Shown: in pieces, positions 1 to 7,571 of the stretch | How positions within the stretch are numbered: the first letter of the stretch is position 1 | Layout: each line of letters starts with the position of its first letter | DNA from: CAYQOX01 sp964419335 | GTDB lineage: Bacteria; Hinthialibacterota; Hinthialibacteria; Hinthialibacterales; Hinthialibacteraceae | NCBI GenBank assembly: GCA_964419335.1 | Contig: CAYQOX010000017.1 | Location: forward strand, 1-64,000 | Length of the DNA: 64,000 nucleotides | Direction: 5' to 3' | Made by a program: the position numbers and the translations under genes | The notes under the pieces: model-generated | What the model saw: the letters and a program-made list of their open reading frames with translations, nothing else | The model's database searches: none | What the model was told of the DNA's origin: nothing

Positions 1-99
1 GGATTTCGGAGCAAGCGGCCCTTAAGGCCGCACGGAGACAAGCGAAACACATCCCCAAGGCGTTTTCACCAAAAAAAGTACTCACTTTCGTGATGAGCC
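1..99 (+). repeat. Dispersed repeat, copy A (pair with 9025-9123)
   Basis: These 99 bases align without gaps to 9025-9123 with roughly ten mismatches. The last 30 or so bases (poly-A then gtactcactttcgtgatgagcc) are identical. The block contains a near-perfect palindrome, gcggcccttaaggccgc, at about 14-30. The left end may extend beyond the window. Confidence 0.8.
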
Positions 100-161
100 T
101 TGCTTTTTTATACGCGTATGTTCATGAAAGTCCCGAAGCTCTGGACCTACACCCCGTATAA
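1..161 (+). CDS. 3' end of a short unknown protein carrying the dispersed repeat (5' partial)
   Basis: An open frame enters from the left edge (first full codon at base 3) and ends at TAA 159-161. Its peptide begins ISEQAALKAARRQ and contains KAFSPKKVLTFVMS. Almost the same peptide is encoded at 9025-9123, so this is one member of a repeated short coding sequence. After VMS the two copies diverge completely: this one continues LAFLYAYVHE. No known domain is recognised. The true start lies outside the window. It may be a genuine small gene or a repeat that happens to be open. Confidence 0.35.
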   Translation, partial: ISEQAALKAARRQAKHIPKAFSPKKVLTFVMSLAFLYAYVHESPEALDLHPV

Positions 162-171
162 AGAAAAAATG

Positions 172-200
172 GGGAGCAAACCACTAATGGGCTTGCTCCC
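172..200. other. Hairpin between the repeat and the Spy-like gene
   Basis: An 8-bp perfect stem (gggagcaa at 172-179, ttgctccc at 193-200) surrounds a 13-base loop. It sits between the partial + strand gene ending at 161 and the convergent minus strand gene ending at 256. There is no T-run on either side, so it is a weak terminator candidate at best. Confidence 0.35.
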
Positions 201-255
201 TAATATCATGGTAGGAAGGAAATACTATGCTGCGCGAGTGCTTAATTGGACAAAC

Positions 256-1020
256 TTATCGTCGTTGACCACCGCGTCCTTGGCCTCCACGTTGAAAACG
301 TTCCCGCATTTCTTGACGCCGTTCTTCAATTTCCTTTTCGATTTCTTCTGTCTTCTTATTCCATGCCGCAATTTGTTCTTCATTCAAAATCTCTTCAATA
401 TCGGCCACCAGCGTCTCTTGGGCTTCATCCATTTTTGCTTGTATTTCCTCAGAGATTTCGGGCGGTCCACCCCGTTGTCCCCTGGGAGGCCCCTCTCCAC
501 GCTCAGGCTGCAATTTTTCCATCGTGGTTAGGTAGATAAGAACCACGGTTTGGAGTTTTCCTCGAGTTTCCTTTTCGAACTCAACTCCCTCCATCTGGCG
601 GAGTGCAGAAATTTCAGGTAGGCTGGCTTGCCTGCGCATATTCAAGAGAGGTTCAAGAAATTCAACTTCATCTTCCGTCAATACCTCTGGAAGCTTTTCC
701 ATCAACTCCTTATGCATGGCTTCCCGTCTCTCTTGAAATGCTTGCATGCGCTCTTCCCGAGACCTTTCCATAAAATCTTCCCGGGAGAAACCTTCCATCA
801 TTCGTTCTCCGGCGGCCTCAAAAATCTTTTCGACCTCTTCCGCACGTTCTTCATCAAGTACGAAAGCATCATTAATAAAAGCAGCGGGACCACCGCCTCC
901 CATCATTCCAAAACCTGGGCCACCACCACGTCCGCCTGGACCCCGTTGAGCGGAGGCGAAATCGACCGATACGGTCAATACGAGTAATGCAACAAAAAGT
1001 ATGGACAAGACTCTCTTCAT
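256..1020 (-). CDS. Periplasmic Spy/CpxP-like protein, Gly/Arg-rich
   Basis: Predicted 254-residue secreted protein. The start at 1020 is preferred over 1038 because GGGGATTGTTTC lies just before it as a ribosome binding site. Residues 1-25 form a signal peptide (MKRVLSILFVALL...ASA) followed by a glycine/arginine-rich stretch. The body is highly charged and helical, with repeated E, R, M and Q residues and LTEDEVEFLEPLL, reminiscent of the LTxxQ region of Spy/CpxP envelope-stress chaperones. A second charged RG-rich tail ends the protein (RGGQGRGGQRR). It stands alone, convergent with the partial gene at the left edge. Chaperone or metal-sensing function is inferred only from composition; the family match is weak. 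Confidence 0.6.
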   Translation of the reverse strand: MKRVLSILFVALLVLTVSVDFASAQRGPGGRGGGPGFGMMGGGGPAAFINDAFVLDEERAEEVEKIFEAAGERMMEGFSREDFMERSREERMQAFQERREAMHKELMEKLPEVLTEDEVEFLEPLLNMRRQASLPEISALRQMEGVEFEKETRGKLQTVVLIYLTTMEKLQPERGEGPPRGQRGGPPEISEEIQAKMDEAQETLVADIEEILNEEQIAAWNKKTEEIEKEIEERRQEMRERFQRGGQGRGGQRR

Positions 1021-1378
1021 GAAACAATCCCCTTTCAAAAACCAAAGTTTTTACGAAACACTTTGCTTAAACAGCAAGCATAGGGCCAACTGTGAGGAAG
1101 GCGGTCATTGTGCCCTCATTCACCAAGCAATTTTTCTTTTTTATTAAGAGATCAGCTCATTTTTCCTATATAAAAAATAAATATTGCTAATTTCCATGAA
1201 ATATCCTCATACCTAATAGTTTGAATGGATATAAACTTGCGCAAATATTGCTCATAAAGTTTTCTCGCTTCGAGAAAAATATGCACAAACAAACGAGTTT
1301 TGCAGCCCTCTCTCATCGACTCTCCCCACGCTTCTCCCTCCCGAAGCACCAAAAGCGGATTCTATCGGAATAATCTTG

Positions 1379-1407
1379 TTGCCAAATAATATACTGTTTG
1401 CTATAAT
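1379..1407 (+). promoter_or_regulatory. Sigma-70-type promoter for the SprA-like gene
   Basis: TTGCCA (1379-1384), a 17-base spacer and TATAAT (1402-1407) match the sigma-70 consensus closely and lie about 50 bases upstream of the start at 1456. The rest of the 1021-1455 gap is AT-rich. It must also hold the minus strand promoter for the gene starting at 1020; nothing else is seen in it. Confidence 0.6.
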
Positions 1408-1455
1408 GATTGATAATCTGAAATCAAAATCGGGTTCATATAAGGGGGAACAAGG

Positions 1456-2136
1456 ATGGAAACCTCAATCGAACCGATTTCTCCCATTCAATCGTCTCGG
1501 GAGACACAACCGATTCAAGAAAAGACCAACCGCTCTATCAATGAAGCACGGAGGCTGATCCTACAGAATAAGGTCACCGGGGCGAAAGCGCTACATCTCT
1601 ATACCTTACTGAACCAAGCCGAGCAGAATTTATCGCGAAGCAACACCTTTGAAGCCCATCGGATTGCACGTCAGGCTCTCAACCAGGCAGAAAGCCTGAC
1701 TCAGGCAGATCGTGAGAATCTCCCATCCTTAGACCCTAACGCTTCCCAAGAGGATAAGAAATCTCCTCAAATGGAATCCTCCGAAGATCGCCGTGCGAAT
1801 ACCGACCATGAAGCAAAAGCACTTCTCGGCGAACGTGAAACAAGAACCTATCGTGATGGCTCAAGCGATTCAGGGATTTCATTTCAGGCAGAAACACCCC
1901 TAACTCCCGCCCAAGCCCCTTTTGCCGTGCGGCAGCATGAATTATCCCACATTCGCCGGGAAACCTCCGAAGCCATTCTCAATGGACAGCGAATTATTGC
2001 CTCGGCTGCGGTCCATAGCCGTGTGGATCCCCGTACTGGAGAACGCACCGTCGATGGTGGCCGCGCCCGAATCGTTATTATGCCGAATATTGAACCGCCT
2101 GACCCTCCAGGAGAAAAAATTGACGTGAAAGGCTAA
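1456..2136 (+). CDS. SprA-related (CJM1_0395-like) protein with HExxH motif
   Basis: A 226-residue protein without a signal peptide; start supported by aagggggaacaagg before ATG. Residues about 20-130 are polar and helical. The C-terminal part holds VRQHELSH (HExxH at 161-165) and, after a variable stretch, a Gly-Gly element in VDGGRARI. The SprA-related/CJM1_0395 putative metalloprotease family has the same architecture: a long low-complexity N-terminus, a short HE..H helix, then a strand with GGEV. Here the tail is GGRARI, so it is a divergent member. Zinc binding is inferred from the motif; no substrate is known. It is monocistronic, convergent with the PHP gene, with its own promoter. Confidence 0.55.
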   Translation: METSIEPISPIQSSRETQPIQEKTNRSINEARRLILQNKVTGAKALHLYTLLNQAEQNLSRSNTFEAHRIARQALNQAESLTQADRENLPSLDPNASQEDKKSPQMESSEDRRANTDHEAKALLGERETRTYRDGSSDSGISFQAETPLTPAQAPFAVRQHELSHIRRETSEAILNGQRIIASAAVHSRVDPRTGERTVDGGRARIVIMPNIEPPDPPGEKIDVKG

Positions 2137-2181
2137 GTGGCTTTTTCACTGTCCTATTTTTTATTTCCGAAAGTGTAAATA

Positions 2182-3663
2182 TTACGAAATGCTGCTGATC
2201 CCACGCACAAAGATAGGATTGGTAAACGCGATAAGTTCATCAATAGGCCGGGAATATTGATAAATTTCCAAGCGAAACCAGCGGGTTTCTTGCTTACTGG
2301 TTTCAATAAATTTCTGATCAAAGTCTTTCGTTGAAGAAATCGGCATCTCACAATAAATCCCTTCATTGGTAAAAATCCGCATATATCCACGATCCATTCT
2401 TGAAATTTGGATGCGGATTAAAAAAGGCGCCCTCACCGGCAAACGTAATTCATCCCCCAGCATCGCACCCCCATATTCGGATTCTACCCAAACATTAATC
2501 GCTGGCTCCCGGGTGGAATAAAATCGTCCCTGTTTTAACGCACTTAAAAGATCAGTCTCGTTCGCCCCTTCACTAAAGACCACGGTTTTTGGCAATTGAT
2601 CTACCGTATGATCATTCATGGCAACACTCGAGCCCTTGCCACTCGTCCCATATATACGCAACCCCCGATTCAACAATTCATCCCATAAATCGAATGTCTT
2701 TAAGATTTCTGGAAAACGCTGGCTCCAGGCACCGCTCCAAATCTCAAGTAAATCAATATGAAGCCATTCTTCATCCTCCTTCCATCGTGGACCAGACGGG
2801 TCTAGATGTACAGAAAAAGGGTGAAGTAAACAAAATAATCCTCTGCGGCTGTGAGTTTCACTAATGATTTCACGCAGTGAAAGGCACTTCCCCTCTTCAT
2901 ACCACCGTAAAAATTCAGAAAGACCAAAAAGCATCGCATGCCCATTCGGCGTACGGATTTCCTGAGAAGGAAGGAGGCATATTTTCGAAGCCGAGTCTTC
3001 ATTCAATGCGATTCCTTGGTCATGCTCGCTATACGCAAGAAATTGGAACCCCAACTTCTCATACCGCTGGATTAAGTGAATATCATCGTGTGTTTTTGTT
3101 TGAGATGGATGTTCATGAAGTTCGCCGATATACCAGCGTTCTTCTTGTTTTTCTTCGGGGTTGGAGGACGAAAAAGGGTGCAGCGGCGTAACTACGCTTT
3201 CCTCGCAAAGAGGGAAAGCCTCAACCTGAAAGTGAAAACGTACATTCACTTCAGGTAAAGCCGTAGATACCACAACCATTGACCATCTCCCTACCGGAAG
3301 CGGTTGATTCGCTTTTTTGGAAGTGAACACCAACTCACAATTCCCTGGCTTCCAACGCCCCCACAGCTGCTCTTGGGGATCATAGAGATGCAAGTAAATG
3401 GATTGCTGAAAAATGGTTTCTATGATGTCAGGAAAACTTGGGCGAAGCAAAACCTGTTTGCTAGAATCCACCGCGGGATGATCACAATATTTACGAAAAA
3501 GAAAATCTTGCCTAAATGATTCGATTGAATCGTCCAAGGTGAAATTGTGGATACGCACACTCACTTTCCCACAAGCCTTCTCTACAAAAAAAGGCAATGT
3601 ATAGAAATAATTTTGCGTACGCAAGGTGAATTTTTTGTCAAGGAAAGTTTCCCAAGAAAGCAT
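2182..3663 (-). CDS. CehA/McbA-type PHP-domain protein with an altered last metal motif
   Basis: 493 residues, no signal peptide. The N-terminal ~170 residues look like a beta-rich accessory domain. From ~178 a PHP metallohydrolase domain follows: GELHEH (H183, H185), YSEHD (H214), E235, GH at 241-242, HPF (H281), EIWSG (E307). PHP enzymes normally end with an SDxH-type element giving the last metal ligands; here the corresponding position reads GTSGKGSS (339-346), with neither Asp nor His. A distal region resembling the usual PHP C-terminal flap follows. It may bind fewer metals or be non-catalytic. Reaction unknown; relatives act on phosphoesters or carbamates. The gene is divergent from the sigma factor. 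Confidence 0.6.
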   Translation of the reverse strand: MLSWETFLDKKFTLRTQNYFYTLPFFVEKACGKVSVRIHNFTLDDSIESFRQDFLFRKYCDHPAVDSSKQVLLRPSFPDIIETIFQQSIYLHLYDPQEQLWGRWKPGNCELVFTSKKANQPLPVGRWSMVVVSTALPEVNVRFHFQVEAFPLCEESVVTPLHPFSSSNPEEKQEERWYIGELHEHPSQTKTHDDIHLIQRYEKLGFQFLAYSEHDQGIALNEDSASKICLLPSQEIRTPNGHAMLFGLSEFLRWYEEGKCLSLREIISETHSRRGLFCLLHPFSVHLDPSGPRWKEDEEWLHIDLLEIWSGAWSQRFPEILKTFDLWDELLNRGLRIYGTSGKGSSVAMNDHTVDQLPKTVVFSEGANETDLLSALKQGRFYSTREPAINVWVESEYGGAMLGDELRLPVRAPFLIRIQISRMDRGYMRIFTNEGIYCEMPISSTKDFDQKFIETSKQETRWFRLEIYQYSRPIDELIAFTNPIFVRGISSIS

Positions 3664-3848
3664 CCGGTAACTAATCTCCCATTACTTTTATAAATCGATC
3701 CTATTGATTTTTTTCATCTTAATGAATTTCCGATTCAAAAAAGTGTGTAAGAATTTCTAAAAAATGAAAATAGAAGTATAATTTAGAAGACAAATCTACA
3801 TCCTTGTGCTAACTTTAGTAATGTACGAAGAAAGTTCGATACGAAATC

Positions 3849-4421
3849 ATGGTTAACGATAACGCGGAAGCCACCTTGATACAACAAGTGTTAGCAGGAC
3901 GAAGAGAATTTTATCGACCTTTAATGGAAAAATACCAAAAACGGGTGTTCTTCCTGGCTAACAGTATACTGGGTAATTCCTCCGAAGCGCAGGATATTGC
4001 TCAAGAAGCCTTTTTGCTGGCTTATCGCAAACTAAGAGAATTAAAAGATATCGAAAAATTCGGACCGTGGCTGTACGGCATCACCCGCAACCTTTGCTAT
4101 TCCAACTTGAGAAATAAAAAAATTCAACCCGAATCACTCGACGATGTACAACAGTACCATCAACTGCCTAATGTGGTTCCCATGGTCCCTATCACCGAAC
4201 AAGGTGATAGTTTACAAAATACGTTGTTGAAACGTCTGGAAACTCTTCCTGAAAAGTACCGCACCTTGCTGCGACTGAAATATCTGGAAGATTATTCGTA
4301 CCAAGAAATTGCAGAGATGCTGGATCTTCCTGTGGATTTAGTGCGGTCACGATTGTTCGAAGGGCGTAGAATTTTACGAGAAGGAATGCAAAAGATTCGG
4401 AGTATTGAGAATGACGGCTAA
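3849..4421 (+). CDS. ECF-family RNA polymerase sigma factor
   Basis: 190 residues with the two usual ECF regions. Region 2 (about 15-85) includes the stretch SEAQDIAQEAFLLAYRKL and WLYGITRNLCY. Region 4 (about 125-180) includes LPEKYRTLLRLKYLEDYSY, QEIAEMLDLP and a basic recognition helix VRSRLFEGRRIL. It directs core polymerase to a dedicated set of promoters. Its stop overlaps the start of the next gene by 11 bases, so it is translationally coupled to its presumed anti-sigma factor. The ribosome binding site is weak. The target regulon is not visible; autoregulation is likely by analogy. Confidence 0.85.
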   Translation: MVNDNAEATLIQQVLAGRREFYRPLMEKYQKRVFFLANSILGNSSEAQDIAQEAFLLAYRKLRELKDIEKFGPWLYGITRNLCYSNLRNKKIQPESLDDVQQYHQLPNVVPMVPITEQGDSLQNTLLKRLETLPEKYRTLLRLKYLEDYSYQEIAEMLDLPVDLVRSRLFEGRRILREGMQKIRSIENDG

Positions 4422-5448
4422 GGGTTGCTGCACAGAATGGGAACAGGAAATTATCCTCTATTTGGATAACGAACTGTCCAACGAAGGTATGAAACGAGTG
4501 GATAAACATTTGACATTATGTCCACTGTGCAAAAGCTTTTATCAGCAAATGGAACGCGAAGAAATTCTCCTTGCCGGTGTTGTTCGGCAAGAAACAAAGT
4601 CTTATATTCCCAATCTCGCTTTTACGGACCAGGTGATGATGAATCTACCGACTTCGCAGAGCTTCACCTTCCCTAAAGCCTTGTGGAATAAAACCTGCGA
4701 ACTATCCGATACCTTATTAGAGAAGGGACGCCGCCATTATGCGGTTGCTGCCTCCATCCTAATCTGTGTTATTGGAATTTTTGCCACCCTGAACCTAGGT
4801 AACGTCGAAGGCCACACCTCGATTCATTTTAAGCGAAGTGGCACCATCTACAGCTGCTCTCCTCAACAACCGTTCTTTGTCTATCGCCCCCAAGGCGAAT
4901 ATTTTGAATTTGAAGATCGTTCCATCCTTTATGCCACCCCCGAGACCTTGTTTTCCATCGAGGCCTATCCCGATCAGGAAGAAAAAAATGATGTTGGAAT
5001 GGAACGTCGCATCCGCTTACAATCGGGCGAACTCTTCGTTGACGTAGAAAAGCGAAAAGAAGGATTTAGCGTCGTCTCTCCCAACGCTCGGGTTACGGTG
5101 GCGGGAACCCAGTTCTACATTCAAGTCACTCCCGGCCCCAGCAAAGTCACCACCGTGGCAGTACGTGAAGGACAGGTGGTGGTTGGCACCGAAGGGCGTA
5201 ACACCGTGCCTACTGCGGGACAAATGACCCGTATCTACGCCATGCAAAGTGGAAAGAAGATCGTTCTTCAATCTCCTGAACCCACCGAGAGTATGCGGCC
5301 TGATATTGTTCATCGGTTGGAAATCTTTAACGAGAGTATAACCAAAAGTGATTTTAATCCACTAACACCCGATGAAGCACTTTATGACATTGGTGGAAAA
5401 GACAAGGATCGCACCTTGATCTCACCTTTTGATGAGTCCCAACTCTAA
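4411..5448 (+). CDS. Anti-sigma factor: zinc-finger domain, one TM, FecR-like domain
   Basis: 345 residues from ATG 4411 (a TTG at 4405 is also possible). Residues 5-45 form an anti-sigma zinc finger with the HxxxCxxC element (HLTLCPLC). One hydrophobic segment near 115-135 (AVAASILICVIGIFATL) spans the inner membrane. The outer part, from ~150 to 300, is a FecR-type domain: IRLQSGELFVDVEKR, VVSPNARVTVAGTQFYI, VAVREGQVVV. The protein should hold the upstream ECF factor at the membrane and release it on an envelope signal. There is no TonB receptor nearby, so classical iron-citrate-type signalling is not implied. A short ccccgtaagggg palindrome follows the stop. Confidence 0.8.
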   Translation: MTAKGCCTEWEQEIILYLDNELSNEGMKRVDKHLTLCPLCKSFYQQMEREEILLAGVVRQETKSYIPNLAFTDQVMMNLPTSQSFTFPKALWNKTCELSDTLLEKGRRHYAVAASILICVIGIFATLNLGNVEGHTSIHFKRSGTIYSCSPQQPFFVYRPQGEYFEFEDRSILYATPETLFSIEAYPDQEEKNDVGMERRIRLQSGELFVDVEKRKEGFSVVSPNARVTVAGTQFYIQVTPGPSKVTTVAVREGQVVVGTEGRNTVPTAGQMTRIYAMQSGKKIVLQSPEPTESMRPDIVHRLEIFNESITKSDFNPLTPDEALYDIGGKDKDRTLISPFDESQL

Positions 5449-5477
5449 AGAACCAATCCCCCGTAAGGGGTCGGTGT

Positions 5478-6113
5478 TTAGCGTTCTTCCTCAGAGCCTG
5501 AATAGCGCACAAAAGTGGTATCGGGTTCAAAAGGCAAGGACCAATCCCACAAGGTCTGCTGAGATTGAACCTCCTGCCCATCCACCAGAAGTTGAACATC
5601 CTTGATGGCAGATGATTGAGCGGCGACCGTGTTGACAATGCTATAAATCGTTGCCCATTCACTAAGGCTATGACCCGTTGGGTTGTCTAGCAAAGAGGGG
5701 GTAAAACTTACATAGACACGCCCTTCCTTTTCATCCCAAAAAACACTTTGCAGCTCGGCTTCCTTGGGGATCGGGTTGATTAACTCTCTACTTATTGGAC
5801 CTTCCAAGAGATTTTCCACCGCCTGTCGAATCCGTTCGGTGATAGAATGAGTCGAGGTGATCTCTCGGTTTTCCACCGCCAATTGACGATGATTGGGCGT
5901 CAGGAAATAAAGATGAATGTCCATACGGGTAAGATCAGGTTGGTTCTCCTCTTGTTTCGGGGTAGGAACAGGCGTTGGAGTGCTTGTTACTTGGGGCACA
6001 GGGATTACCACGGTTTCAAACTCGGTATTCGAATAGAGATAACCAATCACCCCGAGGCTGCAAAGCAAAAGCACGATAAGGAAGAGAATCAAAAGCGTGC
6101 GAAAATCTTTCAT
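5478..6113 (-). CDS. GerMN-domain membrane-anchored protein
   Basis: 211 residues. An N-terminal hydrophobic anchor (about 5-28) precedes a short Pro/Thr linker with TPTPVPTP. The C-terminal GerMN/sporulation-type domain (about 65-200) has the recognisable elements IHLYFLTPN, LLEGPISREL, PIPKEAELQSV, GRVYVSF and VQLLVDGQEV. GerMN domains are extracytoplasmic and often occur with cell-wall hydrolases in non-spore-formers too. The gene starts 9 bases after the amidase-like gene, so the two form an operon. The shared Pro/Thr linker style suggests both face the same periplasmic or wall location. Confidence 0.75.
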   Translation of the reverse strand: MKDFRTLLILFLIVLLLCSLGVIGYLYSNTEFETVVIPVPQVTSTPTPVPTPKQEENQPDLTRMDIHLYFLTPNHRQLAVENREITSTHSITERIRQAVENLLEGPISRELINPIPKEAELQSVFWDEKEGRVYVSFTPSLLDNPTGHSLSEWATIYSIVNTVAAQSSAIKDVQLLVDGQEVQSQQTLWDWSLPFEPDTTFVRYSGSEEER

Positions 6114-6122
6114 TCTGTTAAA

Positions 6123-7376
6123 TTACTCTCCTGCGGATTCGCCATAGAGATAATCTGTAATCGCCTTGCCTAAATGGAAAACGATATCATCCTGGATGCG
6201 TTCGCTGGCAAGATAACTGGCAGTCATGGGATGGGCTAGATTCCCTAGTTCTACCACAACCCCGGGCATGGTTAATCCCCGTAGAATGGCAAATCGTCCC
6301 GGACGGGGATTTGACTCCATACTGATAATGTTTTGGACGCGATAGCACTCCCGTAATTCCTTATGAATCATTTGGCTTAGTTGATGACTCTCCGACACAT
6401 ATTTCTTGTAACTATCCAACCAGGATTGAACCTCTTCAGAGGAGGAAGAGGTTTCCGAGGCTTCCGGATGATCCAATTCGGGATTCATAAAAAAAACACT
6501 GCCCAATGAAACCTCGGACGTATAAAGCGATCCGCATTGAACGCTGACAAATAAATCTCCCTGATTCTTATTGGCAAGCGCGATACGTTGCGTATTTGTA
6601 ACCGGCTGACTCGCATCACGTCCTCGCGTGAGTAAAACCTCAAAATTTTGACTATTCCTCAAATACTCGGCCAACTTTTCGCAGATTCGTAGGGTTAATT
6701 CATATTCCCGTAATTCTTGAATGACTCCCGCGCCCGGATTCGCTGGATCATTGCCAGGATCCAGAATCACAATCTGTTGCTCGATGGGTTCAACCGGAGT
6801 GGGGGTCGGCGCTATAAAGCCTGATAAAGTCGGTGTCGGCGTAGGACGGTCAAAAACCATCGGTTTTTGGGTAGGAGTGGCTTCTAGCTTTGTTGGTTGT
6901 TGAAAAATATAACGCGGAGGGGTCGGTACCAGGGTTGGGGTCGTTTGCGAAGGTTCTTGGGTTGGCGTGCCTTTCTCCTCCACTTCACGCAATTCGATTT
7001 GGGGAAACAAATACGTCATCGCGAAATAAAAAGGAATGTAAATATGCTGCTCACGCCGAATCGGAGGCGCGGTCGTGTGTTGGAATACTTTGTTCCCCAC
7101 CAGAAAACGAGAATAATTGATCTTGATTCCAATCCGTTCCCCATTTGGAGGTTCAAACGTGAGCGTTCCCGACAAAGAATCGTACTCCCATTCCCCTTGA
7201 AAATAGCTGATCACATCCACCGCCCGCACATATTCCACTTCTTTAATCAAAGTTGTTTCAAGCCAAAAGGTTTTATCTCCCTTTTGTCCTTGAAAGATGC
7301 GTGCACTCACACTCCTTTCTTGGAGCACAGCCACCATCACAAGTAGTATAAAAAAAACGAGAAAACGAGTTCTCAT
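6123..7376 (-). CDS. Amidase_3-like cell-wall protein with two zinc ligands lost
   Basis: 417 residues: signal peptide (1-25), a domain resembling the N-terminal copper-amine-oxidase-like fold (about 28-128), a Pro/Thr-rich linker (about 137-198), and an N-acetylmuramoyl-L-alanine amidase fold (about 200-415). In active Amidase_3 enzymes zinc is held by His in DPGHGG, a Glu, and His in SIHAN. Here the first is Asn (DPGND, N209) and the third Gln (SVQCG, Q280); the Glu (about E224) and catalytic Glu in VVVELG remain. It is therefore probably not a zinc amidase and may bind or scaffold peptidoglycan or regulate another amidase. First gene of the two-gene operon with the GerMN protein. Confidence 0.75.
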   Translation of the reverse strand: MRTRFLVFFILLVMVAVLQERSVSARIFQGQKGDKTFWLETTLIKEVEYVRAVDVISYFQGEWEYDSLSGTLTFEPPNGERIGIKINYSRFLVGNKVFQHTTAPPIRREQHIYIPFYFAMTYLFPQIELREVEEKGTPTQEPSQTTPTLVPTPPRYIFQQPTKLEATPTQKPMVFDRPTPTPTLSGFIAPTPTPVEPIEQQIVILDPGNDPANPGAGVIQELREYELTLRICEKLAEYLRNSQNFEVLLTRGRDASQPVTNTQRIALANKNQGDLFVSVQCGSLYTSEVSLGSVFFMNPELDHPEASETSSSSEEVQSWLDSYKKYVSESHQLSQMIHKELRECYRVQNIISMESNPRPGRFAILRGLTMPGVVVELGNLAHPMTASYLASERIQDDIVFHLGKAITDYLYGESAGE

Positions 7377-7571
7377 AGTTTCATAAATTCATATCGAATG
7401 TAGTACATTTTGATTGCTCATTACTATAACGTAGTCTTATCCCTTTTAAAATCCTCGTACTTCGAGCCACATTGAAACGTAGATTCTTTTCTTCCTCTGC
7501 TGACGAAGAATCCACCACTTTGGTTTTGAAATGAACAAAAACCGAAGCCGGTTTCGTAAAGCCATTTTCCT

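Noticed and set aside
1152..1352. Minus strand 66-residue open frame upstream of the SprA-like gene
   Set aside because: No ribosome binding site and AT-rich composition, in the promoter-bearing gap between two divergent genes.
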